NCBI GenBank assembly: GCA_020849275.1
Contig: JADLGO010000013.1
Span: 124,001-188,000 of the forward strand
Direction of reading: 5' to 3'
DNA length: 64,000 bases
Origin: Chthonomonadales bacterium
GTDB lineage: Bacteria; Armatimonadota; Chthonomonadetes; Chthonomonadales; CAJBBX01
In this document: one piece after another, positions 24,107-32,484 of the stretch
How positions within the stretch are numbered: the stretch's first letter is position 1
Layout: each line of letters begins with the position of its first letter
The notes under the pieces: generated by a model
Database searches by the model: none
What the model was told of the DNA's origin: nothing
Seen by the model: only the letters and a program-made list of their open reading frames with translations
Translations under genes and position numbers: made by a program

Positions 24107-25858
24107 TCACGGGACGGTCTCGCCCATTTGCTGGCGGTACATGGCCGCGTAGAGGCCGCCCGCCGCGATCAGCGCGCGGTGCGGCCCCTCCTCCACGATC
24201 TCGCCCTGGTCGAACACCAGGATGCGGTCGGCGCCCCGCGCGAGCGAGAACCGGTGCGAGGTGACGAACGTGGTGCGCCCGCGCATCAGCCGCTCGAGCG
24301 CCTGGGTGATGATGGCCTCCGACTCGGGCTCGACGCTGGAGGTCGGCTCGTCCAGGATGAGTATCCGGGGGTTGGCGAGGAACGCGCGCGCGATGGACAG
24401 GCGCTGACGCTGCCCGCCGCTGAGCTTGACGCCACGCTCGCCAATCTCGGTGTCGAAGCCGCGCGGCATCTCGGCAATGAAGTCGGTGGCGTTGGCGGCG
24501 CGGACGGCGGCCTCGACGTCGGCCATGTCGGCGTCCTGGTTGCCATAACGGATGTTCTCGAGCACGGTTCCGTTGAACAAGAAGGTATCCTGCAGCACCA
24601 TCGCCAGGTGCCGGCGTAGATCGCGCTGCCGAAGACCGGCGATGTCGCGCCCATCCACCAGGATGCGGCCTTGCGTGGGGTCGTAGAAGCGCGGGATCAG
24701 GTTGAGCACGGTGGTCTTGCCGGCGCCGCTTGGGCCCACCAGCGCGACCATCTCGCCGGGCGCCACCTCGAAGTCCACGTCGCGCAGCACCGGCCGCCGC
24801 CCGTAGGAGAAGGAGACGCCGCGGAAGGTCACGCTGCCCTCGATGTGCTCGACTGGCGCGGCGTCGGGCGCGTCGCGCACCGTCTCCTCGGCGTCAAGCA
24901 CCTCGAACACGCGACTGCCGGCGGCCTCGGCGCGCTGGAGCATCTCGTTGATGGTGGCAAGCTGGTTGATGGGCATGAAGAGCGGCCACCAGTAGCCCCG
25001 ATAGGCAACTAGGCCGCCCACCGTGAACGTACCCTGCAGCACGAGCCAGGCGCCATAGCCCACGGAGAGGACGTTCGAAAGGAATCCCACGAGCCGCACC
25101 GTTGGGAAGAACGTTGTGCGCGCGTTGATGGCGCGGAAGTTGGTGGCCAGGTACTCGCGCGTCACGGCGCGGAAGCGCTCCTCCTCGCGCGCCTCCCCGG
25201 CGAAGGCCTTGATGACGACCATGCCGGTCAGGTTCTCCTGGAGGCGCGCGCCGACCGCGCCGAGCCGGTCGCGCGCCTCGCGGTAGAGGCGCTTAACGCG
25301 CACGTTGAACCGGCGGGTGAGGAGGAAGACGAGACCGATCGGCAGAAGCGTCGCCAGGCCCAGCCGCCAGTTGAGCCAGATCAGGATGCCGGCGACGTAA
25401 GCAAAGCTGAGCACGTTCGCGATGATGGAGTCGGTGCCCTGGACCGCGACCTCCTGGAGCACGTCGATGTCGTTCATCGTGCGCGCCACCAGGTCACCAG
25501 TGCGGCTCTCGTGCAGGTAGGCGAGCGACTGGCCCTGAAGCTTTGCGTACACCTCGTTGCGCAGGTCGAACACGAGCCGCTGGCCAACTTTCTCGAGCAG
25601 GTTGCTTCGGTAGGCCTCAAGCAGGGTGCCGATCGCCTGCACCGCCAGCATCACGCCGATCGCCGGTAGCAGAAGGCCCACGCGGCGGTGGCCGATCACG
25701 TCGTCGACAATGAAGGCCCACACGAGCGGATGGAACGCACCGGCCGGGATGGCGAGGAGCAGGAGAAAGAGGCCGAGGGCGATCCTCCGCCAGTGCGGGC
25801 GCAGATAGGGAAGCAGGCGGCGGAAGACGCCGCGGCGCGGCGAGGGTTGCGGGGTCAC
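24107..25858 (-). CDS. ABC exporter, fused membrane and ATPase domains
   Basis: A 583-aa half-transporter of the MsbA/LmrA type that works as a homodimer to push lipid, peptide or drug substrates out of the cytoplasm. Residues 1-320 hold six transmembrane helices (starting PHWRRIALGLFLLLLAIPA); the ATPase domain has Walker A GPSGAGKT, signature LSGGQRQR, Walker B ILILDEPTSS and the switch His in TSHRFS. The D-loop reads SSVEPESE where most members have SALD. The GTG at 25858 with AGGAG seven bases upstream is preferred; about 65 residues of upstream open frame look non-coding. It stands alone and its substrate cannot be inferred. Confidence 0.94.
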   Translation of the reverse strand: MTPQPSPRRGVFRRLLPYLRPHWRRIALGLFLLLLAIPAGAFHPLVWAFIVDDVIGHRRVGLLLPAIGVMLAVQAIGTLLEAYRSNLLEKVGQRLVFDLRNEVYAKLQGQSLAYLHESRTGDLVARTMNDIDVLQEVAVQGTDSIIANVLSFAYVAGILIWLNWRLGLATLLPIGLVFLLTRRFNVRVKRLYREARDRLGAVGARLQENLTGMVVIKAFAGEAREEERFRAVTREYLATNFRAINARTTFFPTVRLVGFLSNVLSVGYGAWLVLQGTFTVGGLVAYRGYWWPLFMPINQLATINEMLQRAEAAGSRVFEVLDAEETVRDAPDAAPVEHIEGSVTFRGVSFSYGRRPVLRDVDFEVAPGEMVALVGPSGAGKTTVLNLIPRFYDPTQGRILVDGRDIAGLRQRDLRRHLAMVLQDTFLFNGTVLENIRYGNQDADMADVEAAVRAANATDFIAEMPRGFDTEIGERGVKLSGGQRQRLSIARAFLANPRILILDEPTSSVEPESEAIITQALERLMRGRTTFVTSHRFSLARGADRILVFDQGEIVEEGPHRALIAAGGLYAAMYRQQMGETVP

Positions 25859-26068
25859 GTCGGATCTCCTGGGCCCGCGCGGGCGGCCGGACCCGGCGGC
25901 GATCGGGTGTTCGGCGCGCCGCGCCCCGGCACCTCCGCTCGCTCGCACGCGGCACGGCGGGCCGGCCCGCCGTGCTGGGAGCGGCCACGACCTGAACCTC
26001 GGCCATGCCGAAGGAACTCCTGCGAGACCGCCGCGCCGCGACCGTTCAGCCAACAGGGTGTCGCGGGC

Positions 26069-26285
26069 CTATCGGCCCTTGCCGGTCTGCTCGTCCGCCT
26101 CCTCGGCGGCATCGTGAGCCGCGTGCTTCGCCTTGCCCCAGCCCTCCTGGATCTTGCCCTCGGCCTGCTTGGCCTTGCCGCGAACATCGTCCGAGCGGTT
26201 GTCGGTTAGGTCGCCCTGCGCGCCCCGGACCCTCCCCTCGACCTGCTTGCTTGACTTCGCCCTTGACCGTGTCCTTGCCCATCAT
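26069..26285 (-). pseudogene. Frameshifted CsbD-family stress protein gene
   Basis: The start MGKDTVKGEVKQ and the end (VRGKAKQAEGKIQEGWGKAK, then HAAHDAAEEADEQTGKGR, TAG at 26071-26069) match the small, Lys-rich CsbD family of general-stress proteins, but they lie in different frames. On the plus strand GCTT is tandemly duplicated at 26245-26252. Taking out one copy joins the frames into a smooth 68-69-residue CsbD protein. The lesion thus looks like a recent 4-base slippage duplication, or a sequencing or assembly error. AAGAAGG precedes the start. If real, the present gene makes an altered product truncated in function. Confidence 0.75.
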
Positions 26286-26311
26286 CCTTCTTCTTCAGGC
26301 GCGCGTGCTCG

Positions 26312-27037
26312 CTACACCATGAGCGCCTGGCGCTCCGGTGTGCTGGCGAGCCCGATGTGTGCCGCGGTGTGCAGCGCGAACCAGTGCTCCGCGGCCGGTG
26401 GCCGCGGCGCAATGACCTGCATTGCGAGCGTGGCGATTCTCCTTTCGGTCTCCATGCGGTCCGCCCAGTCCTCCTCCTCCACGATGCGGCCCAGGTAGTT
26501 CTCCAGCAGACGCCCATCGCGGTCCGCGGCGCCGGCGCGCAGCGGATAGCCGTCCATGCGGACCGCGCTGAAGAGCACGCCGGCCCCGGCCCCCTGCCGG
26601 CGCCAGTTGCGCTCGACGTGCCGGGCCAGCCGCTCCGGAAGGCTCGTGGAGCCGTCTCGCGCGCCGTGCACCAGATGGACCAGATGTCCGTCCCCGCGGG
26701 CCGCCAGGTGGTGGATGGCGCCGAGCGACCACGCCATCGTCTGGCGCGGCGGCGCGAGACCCACCGTCTGCAGGACGATGTCCAGCCGTCCCAGGAGCTT
26801 CTCGGAGCGCGCGAGGGCCGCTCGCGCTTCGGCGAGCGTGCCGACTGGCAACTCGGTCAGCGAGGCGTCGCGGCGGAACTGGTAGAGGAGCGCGCGGATC
26901 GCCGCGTCGACGGAGGCGCCGGGCCCGGTGATGGCGATGCGCGCTCCGGCGTTCGCCAGGTGCCGCGCAAGCGCCACCGCCGAGCGGCTTGCGGGGCAGG
27001 TCAGCAATACTCCCTTTCCAGACATCGTAGCGTCCAT
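26312..27037 (-). CDS. SDR-like Rossmann protein, degenerate
   Basis: A 241-aa protein that looks like a short-chain dehydrogenase/reductase that has lost parts of the active site. GKGVLLTCPASRSAVALARHLANAGARIAITG replaces the usual TGxxxGxG nucleotide-binding turn (no Gly-rich loop), and no Tyr-x3-Lys catalytic pair is apparent; LLGRLDIVLQTVGLAPP corresponds to the NNAG region. It may still bind a nucleotide or be a structural relative. The ATG at 27037 follows GGGAG by seven bases. It is divergent from the GH76 gene. Confidence 0.72.
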   Translation of the reverse strand: MDATMSGKGVLLTCPASRSAVALARHLANAGARIAITGPGASVDAAIRALLYQFRRDASLTELPVGTLAEARAALARSEKLLGRLDIVLQTVGLAPPRQTMAWSLGAIHHLAARGDGHLVHLVHGARDGSTSLPERLARHVERNWRRQGAGAGVLFSAVRMDGYPLRAGAADRDGRLLENYLGRIVEEEDWADRMETERRIATLAMQVIAPRPPAAEHWFALHTAAHIGLASTPERQALMV

Positions 27038-27161
27038 CGTGGGCTCCCATAGAGTGCGGATGCCTGGCAAGACGAGGCCGCGCCCCCGGATGTTCCTGAT
27101 GGCGAATCGGACCTCCCGGGGGCAGGGAGGCTACCCCGAACGAACGCGTCGCGCGGGCGCA

Positions 27162-27191
27162 TTGACGGCCGGAGCGGCGCCCCGGTACCAT
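27162..27191 (+). promoter_or_regulatory. Promoter placed for a leaderless GH76 transcript
   Basis: TTGACG (27162-27167) and TACCAT (27186-27191) are 18 bases apart. Transcription should start about 7 bases downstream, at the ATG at 27198. The ATG has no properly spaced ribosome binding site (GAGGG ends one base before it), which agrees with a leaderless message. Confidence 0.5.
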
Positions 27192-27197
27192 GAGGGC

Positions 27198-28307
27198 ATG
27201 GTGACCATCGCCTGTGTGCTCGCTCTCGCGCTGCCGGCCCTGGTCGGGGTCTCCCCGGGCGCCGCGCGTGCCGACCAGCGCTGCGCCGAGTGGGGCCGGG
27301 AGACGCTCGAGCAGATCCGCTCCGACCTCTACATGCCGGAGCGCGGACTGTATGCCGAGGAGGCCGCGCTCTCCGGCGACAGACCGCGCCAACCGGCGTT
27401 CATGTGGGGCTGTGGCGTACAGCTTGCCGCGCTAGCCGCGGCGGCGCGCCTCGACCGCGCCTACCGCGAGCCGCTGCGCGGCTATGCCGAGGCCCTCCAG
27501 AGCTACTGGTCGGAGGCGCGCGGGATCGGCGGCTACGACGTGTTGCCGGTGCCCAAGCCCTCGGACCGCTACTACGACGACAACGCCTGGGTCGTGCTCG
27601 CGATGCTCGATGCCCGCGAGGCCACGGGCGAGGAGCGCTACCGGGAGCTCGCCGAGCGTGCGATGGCGTTCGTGCTGAGCGGTGAGGACGAGCGACTGGG
27701 CGGCGGCATCTGGTGGCGCGAGGAGGAGCGTCGCTCCAAGAACACCTGCTCCAGCGCGCCGGCCATCGTCGGAGCGCTGCGGCTCTTCCGGCTCACCGGC
27801 AAGCGCCGATACCGCGACGCGGCCGATCGTCTCCACCGCTGGACGAAGGCGCATCTGCAGGACACGGATGGGCTCTATTTCGACAACGTGCGGCTCGACG
27901 GCACCGTGGAGCCCACCAAGTGGTCGTACAACACGGCGGTCATGATCGACGCGGAGTGCATGCTCTACGCGATCACCCGGGAGCGCCGCTACCGCGACGA
28001 GGCCCTCCGCGTGGCGCGCGCCGCCCGCGCGCGCTGGGTGCGTGAGACGGGCGCCGTGGCGGACGAAGGGCGCTTCGCGCGCCTCCTACTGGAGGCGCTG
28101 CTGGACGTTGACGCGCTGGATCGGCGCGGTGGGTGGCGCGCGACCGTGCAGCGGTGCCTGGCCCATCTGCACACCGAGGTCCGCGACGCGCGCGGCCGCT
28201 ACGGCGGCCGGTGGGACCGGACCGCCGGCGAGCCAGTGCAGCGTTTCTCTCTGCTTGACCAGGCCAGCGCCGCGCGCGCCTACTGGGCCGCCGCGAAGGC
28301 GCCCTGA
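27198..28307 (+). CDS. GH76-family alpha-1,6-mannanase-like enzyme
   Basis: A 369-aa secreted (alpha/alpha)6-barrel protein; residues 1-25 are a signal peptide ending ARADQ. The Asp-Asp pair that gives GH76 enzymes their nucleophile and acid is present at about residues 127-128 (RYYDDNAWVVLAMLD). Repeated helix pairs such as TGEERYRELAERAMAF, TGKRRYRDAADRLHRW and RERRYRDEALRVARAA are typical of the fold. GH76 enzymes cut alpha-1,6-linked mannan such as the fungal wall backbone or, in related proteins, act on GPI-like or mycobacterial mannans. It stands alone between an SDR-like gene and the NfeD operon. Confidence 0.88.
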   Translation: MVTIACVLALALPALVGVSPGAARADQRCAEWGRETLEQIRSDLYMPERGLYAEEAALSGDRPRQPAFMWGCGVQLAALAAAARLDRAYREPLRGYAEALQSYWSEARGIGGYDVLPVPKPSDRYYDDNAWVVLAMLDAREATGEERYRELAERAMAFVLSGEDERLGGGIWWREEERRSKNTCSSAPAIVGALRLFRLTGKRRYRDAADRLHRWTKAHLQDTDGLYFDNVRLDGTVEPTKWSYNTAVMIDAECMLYAITRERRYRDEALRVARAARARWVRETGAVADEGRFARLLLEALLDVDALDRRGGWRATVQRCLAHLHTEVRDARGRYGGRWDRTAGEPVQRFSLLDQASAARAYWAAAKAP

Positions 28308-28423
28308 GCGCGCGCCGTGGCACCTACGCGCTCGTCCTGACGTAGTTAAGATGAGGGCTCCGTCAGTTGAGTTTGCCATTCGGCGAACAGAGCACCACCA
28401 TCGGTTCGGAAGGGAAGAGCGAG

Positions 28424-29782
28424 ATGCTTCGGAGAGGCGGACGATGGCGACCGGCGGCGGCCGCCGCGATCGCGCTGTTCGTCTGCGCGGGGGCCGCGGT
28501 GGCGAAACGCGATCGCGCCGCGCCGGTGGTGGTGGCCGACATGCGGATGGCCATCACGCCGCCCGCGCGCGACTACTTCGCCCGCGCGATGGCGCGCGCC
28601 GAGGCCGAGGGAGCCGCCTGCCTGCTGATCGAGATGGACACGCCCGGCGGCGACACCGAGTCGATGCGCAAGATCGCGAGCGCCATCCTGGGCTCGCCGA
28701 TCCCCGTCGTGGTGTGGGTGTCGCCGGCCGGAGCGCGCGCGGCCTCGGCCGGGGCGGTGATCGCGCTGGCGGCCAACGTACTCGCGATGGCGCCCGGAAC
28801 CAACATCGGCGCGGCGCACCCGGTTACCGGGGGTGGGGGCGACATCCCGGGCGACATGCGCGGGAAGGTTGTCAACGACATGGCGGCCTTCGCCCGCGCG
28901 GTCGCCGCGCGGCGCGAGCGCAGCGCGCAGTGGGCCGAGGCCATCGTGCGCAAAAGCGTGGCGAGCACCGACGAGGAGGCGCTGCGTCTCGGCGTGGCCG
29001 ATCTGGTGGCCGGCTCGCGGCGTGAGCTCTTGCGCGCGCTCGACGGGCGCACGGTGCGGACAGCGCGCGGCGAGGTAGTGCTGCACACAGCCTCGGCGCC
29101 GGTGGAGGAGATGCCGCTCTCCCCCATCGAGTCACTTCTGCTGGTGCTCTTCACCCCGAACGCCGCGCTGATCCTCGGCGCGGTGGCCTTCTACGGCATT
29201 GTCGCGGAGGTCCAGAACCCCGGCGCGATCGTGCCCGGCGTGGCGGGCAGCATCGCCCTCGTGCTCAGCCTGTACTCGCTCTCCGTGCTTTCGGTGAACG
29301 CAACCGGCGTCGCGCTGTTGCTGCTGGCGGGCGTGCTGTTCGTGGTCGACGTCTACGCCCCGACGCACGGCGTACTGACGGTTGGGGGCGTTGCGGCCTT
29401 CGTGTTCGGCGCAATGATGCTGTTTCGCGACACGGGTACGGGCATGCAGGTATCGCTGGGTGTGGTGCTGGGCCTGGCGCTCACCACGGCGGCGTTTTCG
29501 GTGTTCGTGGTCGGCAGCGCCTGGCGCTCGCGCCTTAGCCCGCCCGGGAGCGGGCCCGAGACCCTGATCGGGGCGACCGCCGAGGCCCGTACCGACGTGG
29601 CGACCTCCGGCAAGGTGTTCGCGGCCGGGGCGTTCTGGAGCGCGGTCAACGTCGGCGCCGACCCCATCGTGGCCGGCGACGCCGTCCTGGTGGAAGGGCG
29701 CACCGGGCTGACGCTGCGGGTTCGGCGCGCCGCGCCGGCGGCGGCGGGCCCCGTGTATGAGCGGCCGGAGAGGCCGGCATAG
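28424..29782 (+). CDS. nfeD: NfeD-type membrane serine protease
   Basis: A 452-aa protein of the long NfeD (NfeD1b) class. A signal peptide (1-27) leads to a ClpP-like protease domain with the catalytic Ser at about 108 (RAASAGAVIALAA) and Lys at about 177 (AIVRKSVASTDEEA), then four to five transmembrane helices, then a C-terminal OB-fold domain (GATAEARTDVATSGKVF). Such proteases cleave a hydrophobic segment of the slipin encoded by the next gene and are thought to control membrane-domain quality. The ATG at 28424 follows GGAAG. CTGACG and CGTCAG at 28337-28342 and 28361-28366 form an inverted repeat upstream. Confidence 0.93.
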   Translation: MLRRGGRWRPAAAAAIALFVCAGAAVAKRDRAAPVVVADMRMAITPPARDYFARAMARAEAEGAACLLIEMDTPGGDTESMRKIASAILGSPIPVVVWVSPAGARAASAGAVIALAANVLAMAPGTNIGAAHPVTGGGGDIPGDMRGKVVNDMAAFARAVAARRERSAQWAEAIVRKSVASTDEEALRLGVADLVAGSRRELLRALDGRTVRTARGEVVLHTASAPVEEMPLSPIESLLLVLFTPNAALILGAVAFYGIVAEVQNPGAIVPGVAGSIALVLSLYSLSVLSVNATGVALLLLAGVLFVVDVYAPTHGVLTVGGVAAFVFGAMMLFRDTGTGMQVSLGVVLGLALTTAAFSVFVVGSAWRSRLSPPGSGPETLIGATAEARTDVATSGKVFAAGAFWSAVNVGADPIVAGDAVLVEGRTGLTLRVRRAAPAAAGPVYERPERPA

Positions 29783-29839
29783 CGGGGAGGGTGCCCCGTT
29801 CGCGTCCGGGCCAATCGGGGGTACGAAGGGAGCGGGTCC

Positions 29840-30643
29840 GTGGAGATCCTGCGGCAGTTGTTCGACTTTCTGGGGCCGGCGGTCGTGGTTGTGATCGTCG
29901 TGGCCATACTGGTTCTGCCGGCGCTCGTACGCATCCTGCCAGACTGGGAGCGAGCGGTGATCCTGCGTCTGGGCAAGTTCAGCCGCGTCGCCGGGCCCGG
30001 CATCATCTTTCTGGTGCCCTACGTGGAGCGCGCCCTGCGTGTGGACACGCGCATCGTGACGATGGACGTGCCACGTCAGGAGATGATGACTCGCGACAAC
30101 GTGCCCGTTACGGTGGATGCCATCGTCCTGTTCCGGGTGATCGATCCGCGCTTCGCCATCCTCAACATCGAGAACTACATCCGCACCACCTCGCTGATCG
30201 CGCAGACCACGCTGCGCAGCACGATCGGGCAGGTGGAGTTGGACGAGCTGCTCGCACAGCGCGACCAGGTGAACCAGCGGCTCCAGACCGTGATCGACGA
30301 GCAGACCGAGCCGTTCGGCGTCAAGGTGACCACGGTGGAGGTGCGCGACGTCTCGCTGCCCGACACGATGAAGCGTGCGATGGCGGCCCAGGCGGAGAGC
30401 GAGCGCGAGCGGCGCGCCAAGATCATCAACGCCGAGGGCGAGTTCCAGGCCGCCGAGAAACTGGCGCAGGCCGCGGCGCTCATCTCGCGGGAGCCGGCCG
30501 CGCTTCAGCTCCGCTTCCTCCAGAGCGTGCGCGAAATCGCCTCGGAGCGATCGTCGATCACGATTCTGCCGCTCCCCATGGACATCATCAAGCCGTTCCT
30601 GAGCCTGGCGGAGCGCGCGGCGCTCGACACGAAGCACGAGTAG
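29840..30643 (+). CDS. Slipin (SPFH/band 7 membrane scaffold protein)
   Basis: A 267-aa member of the bacterial stomatin/slipin family. An N-terminal membrane helix (residues 12-33) is followed by the SPFH domain (WERAVILRLGKFSRVAGPGIIFLVP, then TMDVPRQEMMTRDNVPVTVDA) and a C-terminal coiled-coil rich in Ala, Glu and Arg (MAAQAESERERRAKIINAEG). Slipins assemble into ring-like or raft-like scaffolds in the inner membrane. The gene follows nfeD by 57 bases, the classical nfeD-slipin pair, and abuts a zinc-ribbon membrane protein gene. Confidence 0.95.
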   Translation: MEILRQLFDFLGPAVVVVIVVAILVLPALVRILPDWERAVILRLGKFSRVAGPGIIFLVPYVERALRVDTRIVTMDVPRQEMMTRDNVPVTVDAIVLFRVIDPRFAILNIENYIRTTSLIAQTTLRSTIGQVELDELLAQRDQVNQRLQTVIDEQTEPFGVKVTTVEVRDVSLPDTMKRAMAAQAESERERRAKIINAEGEFQAAEKLAQAAALISREPAALQLRFLQSVREIASERSSITILPLPMDIIKPFLSLAERAALDTKHE

Positions 30644-31180
30644 ATGCGCTGCCCAAGCTGCGGTACCGCCAACACCGAGGGCGCGGCCGTGTGCGCCAAC
30701 TGCGCCGTGCCGCTCACCGCCTACGCGGGGAACGAGTCCGGCGGCCTGAGCGTCGAAACCCTGGCCCGCCTGCGGCGAGTCGTCGCGCGGCCGCGAGTCG
30801 TGGGCGCGATGGCGGCCGCCGACCTGCTGGCCGCGCTCATCGGGCCGCTGCGCTCGGCCGTGGCCGGATTTCGGGCGCAGCCGAAGCTGGCCGAGGACGC
30901 CACGAACTACCTGGGCACGGCTTTCGGGGCGGTGAGCGCGGTGTTGAACGCGGCGATGACGCTGCCGATCGCCCTGGCGCTTGGCGTGCTGGCCTGGGGC
31001 GCGTGGACCCAGCGCTCCTGGGCGTGGCCGGCAAATCTTGCCGTGCTGGGGCTCTCGGCGATCCTGGCGCTGATCGCCCTTCCCGTCAGCCCCTTCGTCG
31101 CCCTGATTCGCCTCGGCGTGACCGGGGCGCTCGCGTACTTCTGGACCCGCGGCGAGGCGAGGGAGTGGTTCGGGGCCTGA
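30644..31180 (+). CDS. Zinc-ribbon membrane protein attached to the NfeD-slipin operon
   Basis: A 178-aa protein whose ATG directly follows the slipin TAG. Residues 3-20 are a zinc ribbon with two Cys pairs (CPSCGTANTEGAAVCANC). A linker leads to a C-terminal half with about three hydrophobic helices (VLNAAMTLPIALALGVLAWG, then LAVLGLSAILALIALPVS). No enzyme motifs are visible. Direct joining to slipin suggests it works on the same membrane platform, but I know of no established function. Confidence 0.8.
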   Translation: MRCPSCGTANTEGAAVCANCAVPLTAYAGNESGGLSVETLARLRRVVARPRVVGAMAAADLLAALIGPLRSAVAGFRAQPKLAEDATNYLGTAFGAVSAVLNAAMTLPIALALGVLAWGAWTQRSWAWPANLAVLGLSAILALIALPVSPFVALIRLGVTGALAYFWTRGEAREWFGA

Positions 31181-31223
31181 GTGGCGGCCGTCAGGCGGCG
31201 CCGCGCGCCCGAAAGGAGACAGT

Positions 31224-32480
31224 ATGAGCAGCATGACACGCACGCGAATCGCGGACGAGCTTCGGGCCGTCGCAGAGGACGCGCTGGCCGGCCGGGCTCC
31301 GGGGCAGGCGCAGAGCGACCCGGCGATGGCGCGCCTGCGCGAGCTCGGAACGGACCTGTGGCTCGACACGGGCGACCTGGAGGAGGCCGCGGCGCTCTGG
31401 CGAAGCGAGTTCAGCGCGCTGACCACCAACAACACGCTGGCCAACCAGGTCGTGCAGACGGGCATTCTGGATGACGTCGTCCGCCAGGCTGTCGCTACCC
31501 TGCGCGAGGACAAGCCGGGCATCCAGCCGGACGAGCTCGTGATGGAGCTCGGCTTCGTGGTGAACTGCCGCATCGCGCTGCGCCTGGTGAAGGCTCTCGG
31601 CGCACGCGTGAGCGTGGAGCTGCATCCGGCCGTCGCGGAGGACGTCGAGCGCAGCGTCGACTACGCCGTGCGCTACCACGCCGTCTGCCCGGAGCGCTTC
31701 ACCATCAAGATCCCGCTCACTCCCGAGGGCTACTGCGCCGTCGCGCGGGTGCGCGCCAGGGGCATCCCGGTGAACTACACGCTTGGCTTCTCTGCGCGCC
31801 AGAACTACCTGGCGGCCCTGGTGTCCAAGCCGGTCTACTGCAACGTGTTCCTGGGTCGTCTGAACTCGGTGGTCGCGGACAACCGCCTCGGCAGCGGGGA
31901 GCACGTCGGCGAGAAGGCGGCCATGGCCACGCAGAACGCCATCTGCGACCTGCGCGGGCAAGGTCGCACCGAGACGCGCCTGATCGCCGCCTCGATGCGC
32001 GCCGCCTCGCAGGTGACGGAGTTGGCGGGCATCGACGTGTTCACGATGCCGCCGAAGGTCGCCCGCGCCTTCATGGAGTCCCACCCCGATCCGGCGAGCC
32101 TGAAGTCGCGGGTCGGCACCGACTTCCAGGTCGCGTTCGACCCCACGGTCGACGCGCGGCGCCTCGAGGTGCTGTGGAGCGTGGACGAGCGGGTGCGAGC
32201 GCTGGCGGAGGACCTCGGCCGGCGCAACCCGCTGGAGCTCACCGGCGATGACCTGCGCGAGGCCGACGCCGACCACGACGCGGGACTTTTCCATCGCTAC
32301 ACGTCGCTCGAGGTGGTGGACATCCGCGAGCACGGGAAGATCCCGAAGTGGGCGCGATGGGAGCACGAGCGCGGCGTGCCGCTCGATGACCTGATGACCC
32401 AGTCGGCGCTTCAGTCGTTCGCGACGGATCAGGCCGCGCTGGACGAGCGCCTGCGCCAGCTGGCCCTGGAAACGGCCTGA
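31224..32480 (+). CDS. Transaldolase-family protein
   Basis: A 418-aa (beta/alpha)8 barrel related to transaldolase, the class I aldolase of the pentose phosphate pathway. LWLDTGDLEEAAALW and TTNNTLANQ match the first barrel strands, the Schiff-base Lys is in RFTIKIPLTPEG, and CNVFLGRLNSVVADN and AGIDVFTMPP follow in the right order. It is longer than the 220-330 residues of the main transaldolases and has extra C-terminal sequence, so a specialised member is likely. AAAGGAGA precedes the ATG. The next gene starts 4 bases after its stop. Confidence 0.87.
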   Translation: MSSMTRTRIADELRAVAEDALAGRAPGQAQSDPAMARLRELGTDLWLDTGDLEEAAALWRSEFSALTTNNTLANQVVQTGILDDVVRQAVATLREDKPGIQPDELVMELGFVVNCRIALRLVKALGARVSVELHPAVAEDVERSVDYAVRYHAVCPERFTIKIPLTPEGYCAVARVRARGIPVNYTLGFSARQNYLAALVSKPVYCNVFLGRLNSVVADNRLGSGEHVGEKAAMATQNAICDLRGQGRTETRLIAASMRAASQVTELAGIDVFTMPPKVARAFMESHPDPASLKSRVGTDFQVAFDPTVDARRLEVLWSVDERVRALAEDLGRRNPLELTGDDLREADADHDAGLFHRYTSLEVVDIREHGKIPKWARWEHERGVPLDDLMTQSALQSFATDQAALDERLRQLALETA

Positions 32481-32484
32481 CGCC

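Noticed and set aside
29132-31573. An 813-codon open frame on the minus strand
   Set aside because: Antisense to nfeD, slipin, the zinc-ribbon gene and the transaldolase start. Composition is that of a shadow frame.
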